Source: Nocardia brevicatena NBRC 12119
GTDB lineage: Bacteria > Actinomycetota > Actinomycetes > Mycobacteriales > Mycobacteriaceae
Reading direction: 5' to 3'
DNA: 35,601 bases
NCBI RefSeq assembly: GCF_000308495.1
Contig: NZ_BAFU01000084.1
Location: forward strand, 1-35,601
Below are positions 27,767-35,598 of the stretch, piece after piece. The notes beneath the pieces are model-generated. The model worked only from the letters and a program-made list of their open reading frames with translations. It was not told the origin of the DNA and made no database searches. The translations under genes were made by a program, and so were the position numbers. The stretch's first letter is position 1. Every line of letters starts with the position of its first letter.

Positions 27767-28348
27767 TCACGCCGCCCGGTCGAGCAGCGCGTGCACCTGC
27801 CCGCGCAGACGCGCGATTCCTTCGTCGCCGCCGAGCAGTTCGGCGGTGGCCGGGTTGGGTGCCCGCAGGATCCCGAGCAGGATATGCGCGGATTCGATGG
27901 CCTTTTCCCGCCGCGCCACCGCCTCGCGCAGCGATAGTTCCAATACCTTCTTGGATTCCTTGCTGAACGGGATATGGCGATACCCCGTTCCCCGGCCGAA
28001 GCCGAACAGTCCGCGCGGCTCCGGCGGCAGGGCTCGGTCGAGCGCGTCGGCGCCGAAACTTTCCGCCAGACTCTCCCGCACGGCGTCGAGGTCTATTCCG
28101 ATGGCCCGCAGGGCCTCGGCGTCCTCGGGGCCCAACGGCTCGCCTTTGCTCTTGTCGGCCAGGTCTCTCCGCACCCCGTCGAGCGTCAGACCCGCCTCGG
28201 CCAGTAGTGTCGCCAATTCCGCGCCACCGTGCGAGAGCAGTCCGAGCAGCAGATGCTCCACCCGAATATCCGGGGATCGCAATTCCCGAGCGTCTTCCTG
28301 GGCCAGGACGACGACCGTCTTCGCGTCCCGAGTGAATCTCTCGAACAT
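27767..28348 (-). CDS. Clp-N domain protein (ClpC2-like, no ATPase)
   Basis: This 193-residue protein consists of two Clp repeat motifs and lacks the AAA+ domains. Repeat one begins MFERFTRDAKTVVVLAQEDA with the IRVEHLLLGLL helix; repeat two is IPFSKESKKVLELSLREAVA with IESAHILLGIL. This is the substrate/adaptor-binding N domain of ClpC. The start ATG 28348 touches the TAG of the HTH gene, so the two are one translational unit. Together they equal the layout of M. tuberculosis ClpC2 (Rv2667), where an HTH region precedes a Clp-N region in one protein, reported to bind cyclomarin and protect ClpC1 (from memory). A like role here is inference. Confidence 0.9.
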   Translation of the reverse strand: MFERFTRDAKTVVVLAQEDARELRSPDIRVEHLLLGLLSHGGAELATLLAEAGLTLDGVRRDLADKSKGEPLGPEDAEALRAIGIDLDAVRESLAESFGADALDRALPPEPRGLFGFGRGTGYRHIPFSKESKKVLELSLREAVARREKAIESAHILLGILRAPNPATAELLGGDEGIARLRGQVHALLDRAA

Positions 28349-28570
28349 CTACCGAGCCCTACCTCTCCGGTTGTACTTCTGATGGACCGCCTGCTTGCTG
28401 ACCTCGAGCGCGTCCGCGATCGCCTGCCAGGACCAGCCCTGTTCGCGGGCATTGGCCACCTGGATGGCTTCGAGCCGTTCGAGCAATCGCCGCAATGCCA
28501 GTACCGCCCGTAACCCCACCGCGGGGTCCGGACTGCCGGCCGCCGCGGCCAGTGTCGTTGCTTCCGTCAT
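28349..28570 (-). CDS. Small HTH regulator, partner of the Clp-N protein
   Basis: This is a 73-residue DNA-binding protein: helix LRAVLALRRLLERLEAIQVA followed by a helix-turn-helix, GWSWQAIADALEVSKQAVHQ, and a basic tail (KYNRRGRAR). The SWQxIAxALxVSKQAxxQK pattern resembles the HTH of ClpC2-type proteins. ATG 28570 has no ribosome binding site. The -10-like CAAAAT lies six bases upstream and TTGACA 18 bases before that, both inside two matching palindromes, so the gene is probably leaderless and autorepressed. It is directly fused in transcription and nearly in translation to the Clp-N gene. Confidence 0.85.
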   Translation of the reverse strand: MTEATTLAAAAGSPDPAVGLRAVLALRRLLERLEAIQVANAREQGWSWQAIADALEVSKQAVHQKYNRRGRAR

Positions 28571-28572
28571 AT

Positions 28573-28588
28573 GTCAATTTTGATTGAC
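28573..28588. promoter_or_regulatory. Operator 1 of the HTH/Clp-N operon
   Basis: GTCAAT-TTTG-ATTGAC is a perfect palindrome two bases upstream of the HTH start codon. It covers the candidate -10 box (CAAAAT on the minus strand, 28577-28582). Its half-sites are GTCAA-N6-TTGAC, the same as operator 2. Confidence 0.75.
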
Positions 28589-28599
28589 GATCCGTCCGC

Positions 28600-28619
28600 A
28601 TGTCAACAAAAATTGACAT
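28600..28619. promoter_or_regulatory. Operator 2 of the HTH/Clp-N operon
   Basis: ATGTCAA-N6-TTGACAT is a perfect palindrome with the same GTCAA-N6-TTGAC spacing as operator 1. It contains a consensus -35 box TTGACA on the minus strand (complement of 28601-28606), 18 bases from the -10 box. Confidence 0.75.
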
Positions 28620-28706
28620 CAACGGTGTGGCGAACAGTCATTCGTGCCACGTACGGCCGGAGAAGCGAACCGTCCATGCCCGCTGGAGCCGGACGGTACA
28701 GGGGGA

Positions 28707-29792
28707 TCAGTCGCGCCAGCTCCCCGTGGCGTGGAAATACTCCAGGGTTTGCGTGGGCGCACCGAGATCGAGTTCCTGCGCGGCGACCCAGTCGTCGTCG
28801 TAATAGGTCCCCGCGTACCGATCGCCACCGTCACAGAGCAGCGTGACCACACTGCCGCTGCGGCCCTCGGCGATCATCTCCGCGATCAGCGCGAAGGCAC
28901 CCCACAGATTCGTACCGGTCGAACCGCCGACCCGACGGCCGAGTACCGCGCTCGCGTGCCGGGCGGCGGCGATGGACGCCGCATCCGGAACCTCGAACAT
29001 CCGGTCGACCACCTCCGGAACGAACGACGGCTCCACCCGGGGTCGCCCGATACCTTCGATCCGCGACGGCATCCCGGTCGAGTAATCGGCGCAGCGGGTC
29101 TCGTAGCCGCCATAGAACGCGGAATTCTCCGGGTCGACCACCGCCAGCCGGGTCGCGTGCCGACGGTAGCGGATATAGCGGCCGATGGTGGCACTGGTCC
29201 CGCCGGTGCCGGCGCCGACCACGATCCACTCCGGCACCGGATGTGTCTCCAGCGCCATCTGGTCGAAGATCGACTCGGCGATATTGTTGTTGCCGCGCCA
29301 GTCGGTAGCGCGTTCGGCATTGGTGAACTGGTCCAGATAGTGTCCGCCGCATTCGGCCGCCAGTCGTGCCGCTTCGGGGTACATATCCGGCGCGCGCTGC
29401 ACGAAATGGCACCGCCCGCCCTGCGCCTCGATCAGGGCGACCTTCTGCGGCGAGGTCTTCGCCGGCACCACCGCCACGAATTCGAGCCCGAGCAGTTTGG
29501 CGAAATACGCCTCACTGACGGCGGTGGACCCCGACGAGGCCTCCACCACGGTGGTATTCGCGGTGATCTGGCCATTGCACAGTGCGTACAAGAACAGCGA
29601 CCGCGCCAGCCGATGTTTCAGGCTGCCGGTGATATGAGTGGACTCATCCTTGAGATAGAGCTGGACATTCCACTCGACGGGCAGCGGATAGCGCAGCAGA
29701 TGCGTATCGGCACTGCGTTGGGCATCGGCGTCGATGAGCCGTACCGCATTGTCGACCCAGTCCCGAGAAGTGCTGTGGTCGCAGGACTTCAC
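28707..29792 (-). CDS. PLP-dependent cysteine desulfhydrase-like enzyme
   Basis: This 361-residue enzyme is of the cysteine synthase/cystathionine beta-synthase fold (type II PLP). The PLP lysine is probably Lys59 in [13 protein letters not shown]. The substrate loop is [17 protein letters not shown] and the phosphate loop is [19 protein letters not shown]. It closely resembles the M. tuberculosis enzyme Rv3684 (Cds1), which produces H2S from cysteine (from memory). The related opening [20 protein letters not shown] differs from true O-acetylserine sulfhydrylases. It overlaps the DUF4229 gene by four bases (ATGA), so they are coupled. Other cysteine or serine derivatives are possible substrates. 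Confidence 0.87.
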   Translation of the reverse strand: MKSCDHSTSRDWVDNAVRLIDADAQRSADTHLLRYPLPVEWNVQLYLKDESTHITGSLKHRLARSLFLYALCNGQITANTTVVEASSGSTAVSEAYFAKLLGLEFVAVVPAKTSPQKVALIEAQGGRCHFVQRAPDMYPEAARLAAECGGHYLDQFTNAERATDWRGNNNIAESIFDQMALETHPVPEWIVVGAGTGGTSATIGRYIRYRRHATRLAVVDPENSAFYGGYETRCADYSTGMPSRIEGIGRPRVEPSFVPEVVDRMFEVPDAASIAAARHASAVLGRRVGGSTGTNLWGAFALIAEMIAEGRSGSVVTLLCDGGDRYAGTYYDDDWVAAQELDLGAPTQTLEYFHATGSWRD

Positions 29793-30157
29793 GCGTCACC
29801 GTCCGACGCGCCGGGATCGTCGACATCCCCGCGCAATCGGGCGCGCAACTGCGCCTTGTCGCGCCGCCGGCGTTCGTCGACGGCTGCGATGTCCTCGTTG
29901 ACCCGCCCCCGCAGCCCCTTGAACAGGACGAGCGACAGCGGCATGGCGATGATGATCGCGAAGAGTATCGCCACCACCAGCGGCACCTGCACCGAGACCA
30001 GCCGAGCCACCAGCACGATCACCGCGGTGACGACCACGACCAGGACCAGTCGGGCCAGGGTGTAGAGCGCCAGGTTGCGGGCCAGCCGCCGTCCCACCGG
30101 CGCGCCGGGCCTCGGAGCGGCTGCGGCGTCCTCGGGGCGGGTTGCGTCGTCACTCAC
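29789..30157 (-). CDS. DUF4229 membrane protein
   Basis: This is a 122-residue protein with a disordered acidic/proline N terminus and two adjacent transmembrane helices ([20 protein letters not shown] and [20 protein letters not shown]). A charged cytosolic tail follows ([18 protein letters not shown]). The pattern is that of DUF4229, an actinobacterial family often found close to menaquinone or cytochrome genes. The function is unknown. It is translationally coupled to the desulfhydrase-like gene through an ATGA overlap and is divergent from bldC. Confidence 0.85.
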   Translation of the reverse strand: MSDDATRPEDAAAAPRPGAPVGRRLARNLALYTLARLVLVVVVTAVIVLVARLVSVQVPLVVAILFAIIIAMPLSLVLFKGLRGRVNEDIAAVDERRRRDKAQLRARLRGDVDDPGASDGDA

Positions 30158-30341
30158 GCCATCAAGCTTAGGACTCGCTCCCGAACGGCCGGCGGGTGGC
30201 GGTGCGCCGCCACAGTGGGGCGAATATCCGAATTGTCTATTACCTCCCCTTTACCAAAATTAGATGGTTCGAGTACCCGGGGTGATGAGTGCAACTATGT
30301 CGACACCTATTAGGGATTGTGTCGAAACGGAGAGGTTTGCC

Positions 30342-30551
30342 ATGACCGCGAGCACCGTCGGCGCCCAGGACACCTTGTTGACGCCGGGCCAGGTCGCTGC
30401 CCTGTTCCACGTCGATCCGAAGACCGTCACCCGGTGGGCCCATGCCGGTCGCCTCGGATCGCTGCGCACCCCGGGCGGCCACCGCCGGTTCCGGGAATCG
30501 GAGGTCATGCGGCTGCTCGAATCGCTCACCACCGAGGCGAGCCCCCGCTGA
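30342..30551 (+). CDS. bldC: BldC-type developmental regulator
   Basis: This 69-residue MerR-like single-domain DNA-binding protein reads LLTPGQVAALFHVDPKTVTR then WAHAGRLGSLRTPGGHRRFR, nearly identical in pattern to Streptomyces BldC (68 residues). In Streptomyces it binds DNA in head-to-tail arrays and holds back development; in non-sporulating mycolata its role is unclear. ATG 30342 is preceded by GGAGAGG with a six-base spacer; the frame is open further upstream to 30264 but that part is not conserved. The 184-base divergent gap to the DUF4229 gene is AT-rich and presumably holds both promoters. Confidence 0.94.
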   Translation: MTASTVGAQDTLLTPGQVAALFHVDPKTVTRWAHAGRLGSLRTPGGHRRFRESEVMRLLESLTTEASPR

Positions 30552-30601
30552 GATGTGGCCGGACGGTCCCGGAGCTACCCTCGATACAGGAGGTGAGCAA
30601 C

Positions 30602-30796
30602 GTGACGTACCTGTTGGCACTCATCGCGGTGGTGACGATCGCGGTGCTGTGCTGGAAGGCGTTCGGCCCCGAGCGGAAGACCACGCCCCGACCGACCCGT
30701 AACCGGATCCTCGGCCCGGACGACGACCCCGAGTTCCTCTGGCGTATTTCCCGCCCGCAGCATCGCGATGGTGAGCCGGGTTCCGCCGAGCACTGA
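30602..30796 (+). CDS. Small single-TM protein downstream of bldC
   Basis: This 64-residue protein begins VTYLLALIAVVTIAVLCWKA, one transmembrane helix. A basic, proline-rich segment (ERKTTPRPTRNRILGPDDD) and a hydrophilic tail with EFLWRISRPQHRDGE follow. GTG 30602 has the ideal ribosome binding site AGGAGGTGA, which decides the start. It lies 50 bases after bldC and probably shares its message. I know no named family. The orientation with a short N-terminal anchor and a cytosolic tail is inferred from the positive charges after the helix. Confidence 0.78.
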   Translation: MTYLLALIAVVTIAVLCWKAFGPERKTTPRPTRNRILGPDDDPEFLWRISRPQHRDGEPGSAEH

Positions 30797-30845
30797 GCCG
30801 TCCCGGTTCCCACCGAGAACCGAACCGTCACGAAATCGCGAAACA

Positions 30846-30882
30846 ATATATCCGCCGGCCGCCATCCGGCCGGCGGATATAT
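30846..30882. terminator. Bidirectional terminator hairpin
   Basis: This is a perfect inverted repeat with 16-bp arms (ATATATCCGCCGGCCG and its complement) and a 5-base loop. It lies between the convergent small-TM gene (ends 30796) and the small leftward gene (ends 30899). The AT-rich base of the stem gives a short T/A run on both strands. Confidence 0.7.
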
Positions 30883-30898
30883 CCGTGCCCATCACGGC

Positions 30899-31120
30899 TC
30901 AGTCGAACGCACTACGCTCGGGCAGCCCCTCGGCCAGACGTAGTTCGTCGGCGAATCTGGCCAACCGCTCCTGGGACTCCGCGGACAGCCCGATCGCCGC
31001 CCGGATCAACCGGAACAACGAACCGTGCCCCATTCCGTGGGTGAAGACCACCCGGGTAGCCCCGGGTATACCGCGCATATATTCACCGATGCTCTCGGTG
31101 ACATTCTCCGAATCCACCAC
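30899..31120 (-). CDS. Small hypothetical protein
   Basis: This is a 73-residue soluble protein: DSENVTESIGEYMRGIPGAT, then RVVFTHGMGHGSLFRLIRAA, and a C-terminal helix LSAESQERLARFADELRLAE. The helical, charged pattern and a good ribosome binding site (GAGGAG seven bases before GTG 31120; a second GTG at 31117) support a real gene. The longer frame to 31240 adds unrelated residues. I do not recognise the family and see no catalytic motif, although THGMGHG is notable. It is a single gene facing the bldC unit. Confidence 0.65.
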   Translation of the reverse strand: MVDSENVTESIGEYMRGIPGATRVVFTHGMGHGSLFRLIRAAIGLSAESQERLARFADELRLAEGLPERSAFD

Positions 31121-31245
31121 TGCTGATCTCCTCGGATATCGCCACGGCCGATACGGCCGTGCCATGAGAGGACACAGGCGCGCTAATACGTAGCACGCGC
31201 AGAGTGCTGTGATGTTCAACACGGATGGGCCGGTACCCAACCGAT

Positions 31246-31265
31246 GCCGTGTTGATGCACACGGC
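31246..31265 (-). terminator. Terminator-like hairpin after the ccs operon
   Basis: GCCGTGT (31246-31252) and ACACGGC (31259-31265) pair around a six-base loop, seven bases beyond the ccsA stop codon on the minus strand. There is no T tract. Confidence 0.5.
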
Positions 31266-31271
31266 CCGATT

Positions 31272-32255
31272 TCAGTTCAGCCCGGCATAGGAGTGTAGCC
31301 CAGAGACGACCAAATTGATGATGAAAAGGTTGAACAGCATGGCCACGAAGGCGGCGACGTTGATCCAGGCCGCCTTGGTGTCCCGCCAGCCCGATGTCGC
31401 GCGGGCGTGTAGATAGGCGGCGTAGAGCACCCAGGCGATGAACGAACAGGTCTCCTTGGGATCCCAGCCCCAGAACCGCCCCCAAGCGGCCTCGGCCCAG
31501 ATCGCACCCAGGATGACACCCGCACCGAACAAGGGGAATCCCACAATGGTGGTGCGATAGGCGAGCCGGTCCAGGGTGCGGGCATCGGGTAGCCGAGCGG
31601 CGATGGCGCCGAGGATATCGCCCGACTCCGCCCCGGTGGGCCGGCGCAGCCGATACAGGAACAACAGGCTGGCCACCCCGGAGACCAGGGCCACCCCGCT
31701 GCCCACGCTGACGATCGTCACATGCAGCGGCAGCCAGAACGACCGCAGCGCGGGTACCACCGGCGCGGCGTCGGCGTAGAGCACGGTGCCCGCCAGGAAC
31801 AGCAGAACCAGGACCGGCACCAACAGGAAGACCCACATGGACCGGTAACGCCGGTCCCGCATGAACACCAGGCCGGCCACCACCGCGGCCGCACAGGCCA
31901 TGGTGACGAATTCGTACATATTGCCGAGCGGGAACCGACCGGTCGCGAAACCGCGCAGCACGATCGACAGCACATGCACGGCAATGGCCACGAACAGCAC
32001 CGAGAAGGCCATATTGCCCACTCGTTCGGACAGTGGAAGCCGCGGCGCCTCGCTGACCTTGCCGGGAACCCCGGCAGCCGGCGCGACAGGTTTCTCCGTT
32101 CCGCCGCCGGCGAGCACGAGCTCGCGTTCACCGACGTGGCGGACACGCGCGGAGGCGTACTGCGCGATCGACAGCACCAGCACCAGCGCGTACACGACGA
32201 TCGCCGTTTTGAAGGCGAGGTCACTGTAGCCGGCGAGGGTCTCATCGATCGGCAT
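31272..32255 (-). CDS. ccsA: Cytochrome c biogenesis protein CcsA (heme handling)
   Basis: This is the heme-handling subunit of the system II cytochrome c synthase, working with ResB to deliver and attach heme outside the membrane. It has about 327 residues with around eight transmembrane helices. The WWD-type heme motif is in AAWGRFWGWDPKETCSFIAW near the C terminus, followed by LYAAYLHARATSGW. Conserved His residues occur in AIAVHVLSIVLRGF and in PLHVTIVSVGSG. ATG 32255 has AGGAG six bases upstream and is preferred over ATG 32261. It overlaps the end of resB by 14 bases and is the last gene of the operon. Confidence 0.94.
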   Translation of the reverse strand: MPIDETLAGYSDLAFKTAIVVYALVLVLSIAQYASARVRHVGERELVLAGGGTEKPVAPAAGVPGKVSEAPRLPLSERVGNMAFSVLFVAIAVHVLSIVLRGFATGRFPLGNMYEFVTMACAAAVVAGLVFMRDRRYRSMWVFLLVPVLVLLFLAGTVLYADAAPVVPALRSFWLPLHVTIVSVGSGVALVSGVASLLFLYRLRRPTGAESGDILGAIAARLPDARTLDRLAYRTTIVGFPLFGAGVILGAIWAEAAWGRFWGWDPKETCSFIAWVLYAAYLHARATSGWRDTKAAWINVAAFVAMLFNLFIINLVVSGLHSYAGLN

Positions 32256-33888
32256 CGTCATCTCCTGTACTCGTAGGGCCCGACGCGTCCAACAACCGAT
32301 GACGGAGGCGGTCGAACTCGCCGACCCAGCCGGCCTGATCGGTGCGGGCCAGCCCGCCCATCTCTACTACAACACGTCGTTGGTCAACGGTACCCTCCGG
32401 GACCACCCGGAGCCACACCCGGCGCCGAGCCACCAACAGCGACACCAGCAGGCCGCCCATCATGGTCAGCGCGCTCACCAGCACCCACTGCTGCGCCGGA
32501 TCATGGGAAACCTGCAGGTTCACGAACTCCCGGGCGCCGTCGAAGCTCACCTTCGTACCGTTGGGCAGGGTCGTCGACTCACCCGGACGCAGGTTGACCC
32601 TGGCCTCCTTCGTCAGTCGCCCCTGCCGGACCAACTCCTGGTCCAAGGCGAACAACGACTGCGGACGCCCCGTGTCGAGGCCGGTATCGCCCCGGTAGAC
32701 GTCGACGGCCACGGCCGGATCCGTCATCGCCGGGTACACCGAGGTGAGCAGCGAACCGTGGAAGCTCGCGGTCGGCGCGAACAGACCCTCGATGGCGATC
32801 TGGTTCTTACGCCGCTCCGTGTCGTTCGGATACAGCCCGCCCGGCGGATCTACCCGCAACACCCCGCTGGACAGGAAGGTCGTCATATCCGACGGCTGCC
32901 ACTGGACCGTCTCGGTGCGCCTCTGGCCGTCGGGGAAGGTGACGGTGAACGTGGGGGCGTAACCGTGCCCCTGCAGATAGACGCGATCACCGCCGACGCG
33001 CAGTGGGTGGTTCACCCGGACGGTGGTGTCGCGCCAGGTGTTCGCCTCCAGATCCGCGCCCGCTTGATAGGCGATCTCGGAGGTGAACATCTCGGCCTGG
33101 CCGTTGTCCAGATAGTCGGCCCGGAAATTCTTCACCCGCACGCAGAGGGGGGTGATGCCGGTGCCGTCATTGACGTTGCCGGCGCGGAAGGAATCGAAGA
33201 CCGCGGGCGAGGTGGTACAGAAACCGGGACCGTCGTCGGCGACGACGATCACGCTGCCCTCATAGCCGAACAGCTTGCCCACGGCGACCGCCACCAACAG
33301 ACCGACCAACGCCAGATGGAAGACCAGATTGCCGAACTCGCGGATATAGCCCTTCTCGGCCGAGAGGGTGAGCTCGGCTTCTCCCGCACCGGTCCGCACC
33401 TCGGTCCGCCAACCGCGCAACCGCGCGCGGGCCCGCTCGATCACCTCCTCCGGTGTGCCCTCCGCCGTACCGGCGTAGTGGTGCGGCAGCCGGGACAGAT
33501 TGCGCGGTACCCGCACCGGAGGGGTGCGCAGCGCCCGATAGTGGTCCACCGCTCGCGGCAGAATGCAACCGACCAGCGAGATGAACAACAACACATAGAT
33601 GGCGGTGAACCAGAAACTGCCGAAGACATCGAACAGTTCGAACCGGTCCATCCACAGGCCGAGCACCGGCCGGTCGGCGATATAGTCGGCAACCTTCTGC
33701 TCGTTCAGGCTCCGCTGCGGCAACAGCGCGCCGGGAATGGCGGCCAATGCCAGCAGGAACAGCAACACCAGCGCGGTCCGCATACTGGTGAGACCGCGCC
33801 AACCGTTGCGCACCACGGCCCACACGCGGCGTGGTGGGGACTGGCGGGGTGGTCGAACGGCCGGCGCCTCCGGAGTCATCACGGTCAT
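32242..33888 (-). CDS. resB: Cytochrome c biogenesis protein ResB
   Basis: This 548-residue partner of CcsA in system II holds apocytochrome and heme for thioether bond formation. Three N-terminal transmembrane helices are seen (TALVLLFLLALAAIPGALLP, FWFTAIYVLLFISLVGCILP and LVFHLALVGLLVAVAVGKLF). A large extracytoplasmic beta domain follows, and a last helix near the C terminus (WVLVSALTMMGGLLVSLLVA). Motifs LPQRSLNEQKVADYI and GNLVFHLALVG are typical of ResB. ATG 33888 overlaps the ccdA stop by four bases (ATGA). M. tuberculosis has the same order (Rv0527-Rv0529). Confidence 0.95.
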   Translation of the reverse strand: MTVMTPEAPAVRPPRQSPPRRVWAVVRNGWRGLTSMRTALVLLFLLALAAIPGALLPQRSLNEQKVADYIADRPVLGLWMDRFELFDVFGSFWFTAIYVLLFISLVGCILPRAVDHYRALRTPPVRVPRNLSRLPHHYAGTAEGTPEEVIERARARLRGWRTEVRTGAGEAELTLSAEKGYIREFGNLVFHLALVGLLVAVAVGKLFGYEGSVIVVADDGPGFCTTSPAVFDSFRAGNVNDGTGITPLCVRVKNFRADYLDNGQAEMFTSEIAYQAGADLEANTWRDTTVRVNHPLRVGGDRVYLQGHGYAPTFTVTFPDGQRRTETVQWQPSDMTTFLSSGVLRVDPPGGLYPNDTERRKNQIAIEGLFAPTASFHGSLLTSVYPAMTDPAVAVDVYRGDTGLDTGRPQSLFALDQELVRQGRLTKEARVNLRPGESTTLPNGTKVSFDGAREFVNLQVSHDPAQQWVLVSALTMMGGLLVSLLVARRRVWLRVVPEGTVDQRRVVVEMGGLARTDQAGWVGEFDRLRHRLLDASGPTSTGDDDADR

Positions 33889-34733
33889 ATCGGCAGGGTC
33901 ACCTCGGCGACGAACACGTCGCGCACCCAGGCGACGAACTGGTCCCAGGCTCCGGTGACAAGGGCGATCCCCACCGCGACCAGCAGGATTCCACCGAACA
34001 CCTGGATATTTCGACTATTGCGCCGCAGCCAGCCCACACCGCGCAGCGCGGTCGCCGAACCGAACGCCAGCACCATGAACGGCAGCCCGAGCCCGAGACA
34101 GTAGGCGACGATCAGCACCACGCCGCGGACCGCGGTGGTGCCGTCGGTCCCCGCGGCCACCGCCATCACCCCGGACAGTGTCGGTCCGAGGCACGGGGTC
34201 CAGCCGAGCGCGAACACCCCACCGAGCAGCGGTGCGCCCACTATGCCGGTCAGCCGCCGCGGCTCCATCCTCGTATCGCGCTGCAGCGCGGGGATCAACC
34301 CGAGAAACGCCAGGCCCATCACGACGGTCACCACACCGCCCAGCCGCTGCAGCAGTTCCCGGTTCATGTTGAGCGTCTGGATCACGCCGAAGACCGTGGC
34401 GGTGGCGAGCACGAATACCACGGTGAAACCGGCGACGAACAGTCCGGCCGCCCCCGCAACCCGAAGCCGGCCGCCCCCGCCCCTCGGTTCGGCCTCGGTG
34501 ACGAGGGTGCCGGCGCGGCCCCGCGCCTCCTCGGCCTCGGCCACCGTCACCGGCGGCGTCTGCGCGCCCACCAACCCGGCCAAATAGGACAGGTAACCGG
34601 GCACCAGCGGCACCACACACGGTGAGGCGAACGACACCAGCCCCGCCAGCAGGCACGCGCCCAGCGCCAACAGCAGCGGCCCCGACGAGGCCGTCTGCTG
34701 GAACGATTCCCCCATCCCGGCCGCCACGATCAC
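33885..34733 (-). CDS. ccdA: Thiol-disulfide transporter CcdA
   Basis: This membrane protein passes reducing power from cytosolic thioredoxin to the outside, keeping apocytochrome c cysteines reduced. The 282-residue DsbD/CcdA-family protein has six predicted helices and the two redox cysteines in SFASPCVVPLVPGYLSYL and GWTPCLGPTLSGVM. The loop after helix one is unusually long (about residues 60-88, with many Glu/Arg/Gly). The GTG start at 34733 overlaps the stop of the small upstream ORF (GTGA). An ATG at 34715 is an alternative start. It donates electrons to the TlpA-like lipoprotein encoded upstream. Confidence 0.94.
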   Translation of the reverse strand: MIVAAGMGESFQQTASSGPLLLALGACLLAGLVSFASPCVVPLVPGYLSYLAGLVGAQTPPVTVAEAEEARGRAGTLVTEAEPRGGGGRLRVAGAAGLFVAGFTVVFVLATATVFGVIQTLNMNRELLQRLGGVVTVVMGLAFLGLIPALQRDTRMEPRRLTGIVGAPLLGGVFALGWTPCLGPTLSGVMAVAAGTDGTTAVRGVVLIVAYCLGLGLPFMVLAFGSATALRGVGWLRRNSRNIQVFGGILLVAVGIALVTGAWDQFVAWVRDVFVAEVTLPI

Positions 34734-34978
34734 GGCGATCTACGCTCCGCGTCCCGATCGCCGGCCGCGGACCGCTCCTCGGTCGGGCGGGTGCTCCGGT
34801 CGGTCGGGCGGGTACCCGACGGCCGCGAGTTCGACACCCGGCGATCACCACCGGGTGTGACGGCCGGTTGCAGCGCCCATGACCCGAGCGTCGACCGGAC
34901 CAATACCTCGGCACGTACTCCACGCGGCGGCCGGGTCGCCCCGTACCGCCGCACCCCACGAGACCGCAGGCTTCTCAT
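34730..34978 (-). CDS. Small Arg/Ser-rich ORF inside the ccs operon
   Basis: This 82-codon frame fills exactly the space between tlpA and ccdA. Its ATG (34978) overlaps the tlpA stop as ATGA and its stop overlaps the ccdA GTG as GTGA. This double coupling is the main evidence. The product is basic and low-complexity (MRSLRSRGVRRYGATRPPRG, then SNSRPSGTRPTDRSTRPTEE), with no membrane segment or known domain. M. tuberculosis has no gene at this place (from memory). It may be a real disordered peptide, a ribosome-carrying link between genes, or an untranslated spacer that is open by chance. Confidence 0.42.
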   Translation of the reverse strand: MRSLRSRGVRRYGATRPPRGVRAEVLVRSTLGSWALQPAVTPGGDRRVSNSRPSGTRPTDRSTRPTEERSAAGDRDAERRSP

Positions 34979-35598
34979 GACACTCCCTCCGCGGCGATGC
35001 GCTGCACCACCGGCAATAGATCCTCGGCGAGCAGCGCGCGCAGGAAGATCGCCGCCACCCGATGATCCCGATCGAGCACCAATGTGGTGGGAATAACCGT
35101 CGTCGGGAAGTTCCCGCCGAGCGCGAGCAGACTGCGCATCGACGGGTCGTAGATCGACGGATAACCGACCTGGTTGTCGGTGACGAAATCACGTGCTTTG
35201 TCCCGATTGAAATCGCGGACGTTGATCCCGAGGAATGCCACCCCCAGATCCTTGGTCCGCTCGTAAACCTGTTCCAGCGCGGGCACCTCGGCCCGGCACG
35301 GGCCGCACCACTGACCCCACAGATTCAACACGACCACCTGGCCGGGGAAATCGTCCACCGAAACGGTCTCGTCCGACATCACCTCCGGCCCGGACAGGTT
35401 CCCGATGGTGCCGCGCGAATCGGGTGGGTTGTAGTAGATATCGGTCTGCCCACCCGGCGAGACGAATTCGAAGGTGCCGCCGTTCGCCACGGCGTCCGAC
35501 CCCGTCGAACATCCCGCCGCCGCGACCAGACACAACCCCGCGACGAGCAGGGAAACCAGCCGCAACAGGCCCCCACTCACGCCGGTCCGACGGGGCAT
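34975..35598 (-). CDS. TlpA-like thioredoxin lipoprotein (Rv0526-like)
   Basis: This 207-residue extracytoplasmic thiol reductase anchored as a lipoprotein has a signal peptide (LLRLVSLLVAGLCLVAAAGC) whose lipobox ends at Cys30. The thioredoxin fold contains the redox site WCGPC (97-101) in LNLWGQWCGPCRAEVP and the cis-proline segment TTVIPTTLVLDRD. The insertion LGINVRDFNRDKARDFV is typical of ResA/TlpA. It is thought to reduce apocytochrome c heme-binding cysteines, taking electrons from CcdA. It is the first gene seen of the leftward ccs operon; the window ends three bases beyond its ATG, so a further upstream operon partner cannot be excluded. Confidence 0.94.
   Translation of the reverse strand: MPRRTGVSGGLLRLVSLLVAGLCLVAAAGCSTGSDAVANGGTFEFVSPGGQTDIYYNPPDSRGTIGNLSGPEVMSDETVSVDDFPGQVVVLNLWGQWCGPCRAEVPALEQVYERTKDLGVAFLGINVRDFNRDKARDFVTDNQVGYPSIYDPSMRSLLALGGNFPTTVIPTTLVLDRDHRVAAIFLRALLAEDLLPVVQRIAAEGVS

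Noticed and set aside
32299-34104. 601-codon plus-strand ORF
   Set aside because: Antisense to resB/ccdA; no recognisable domain.
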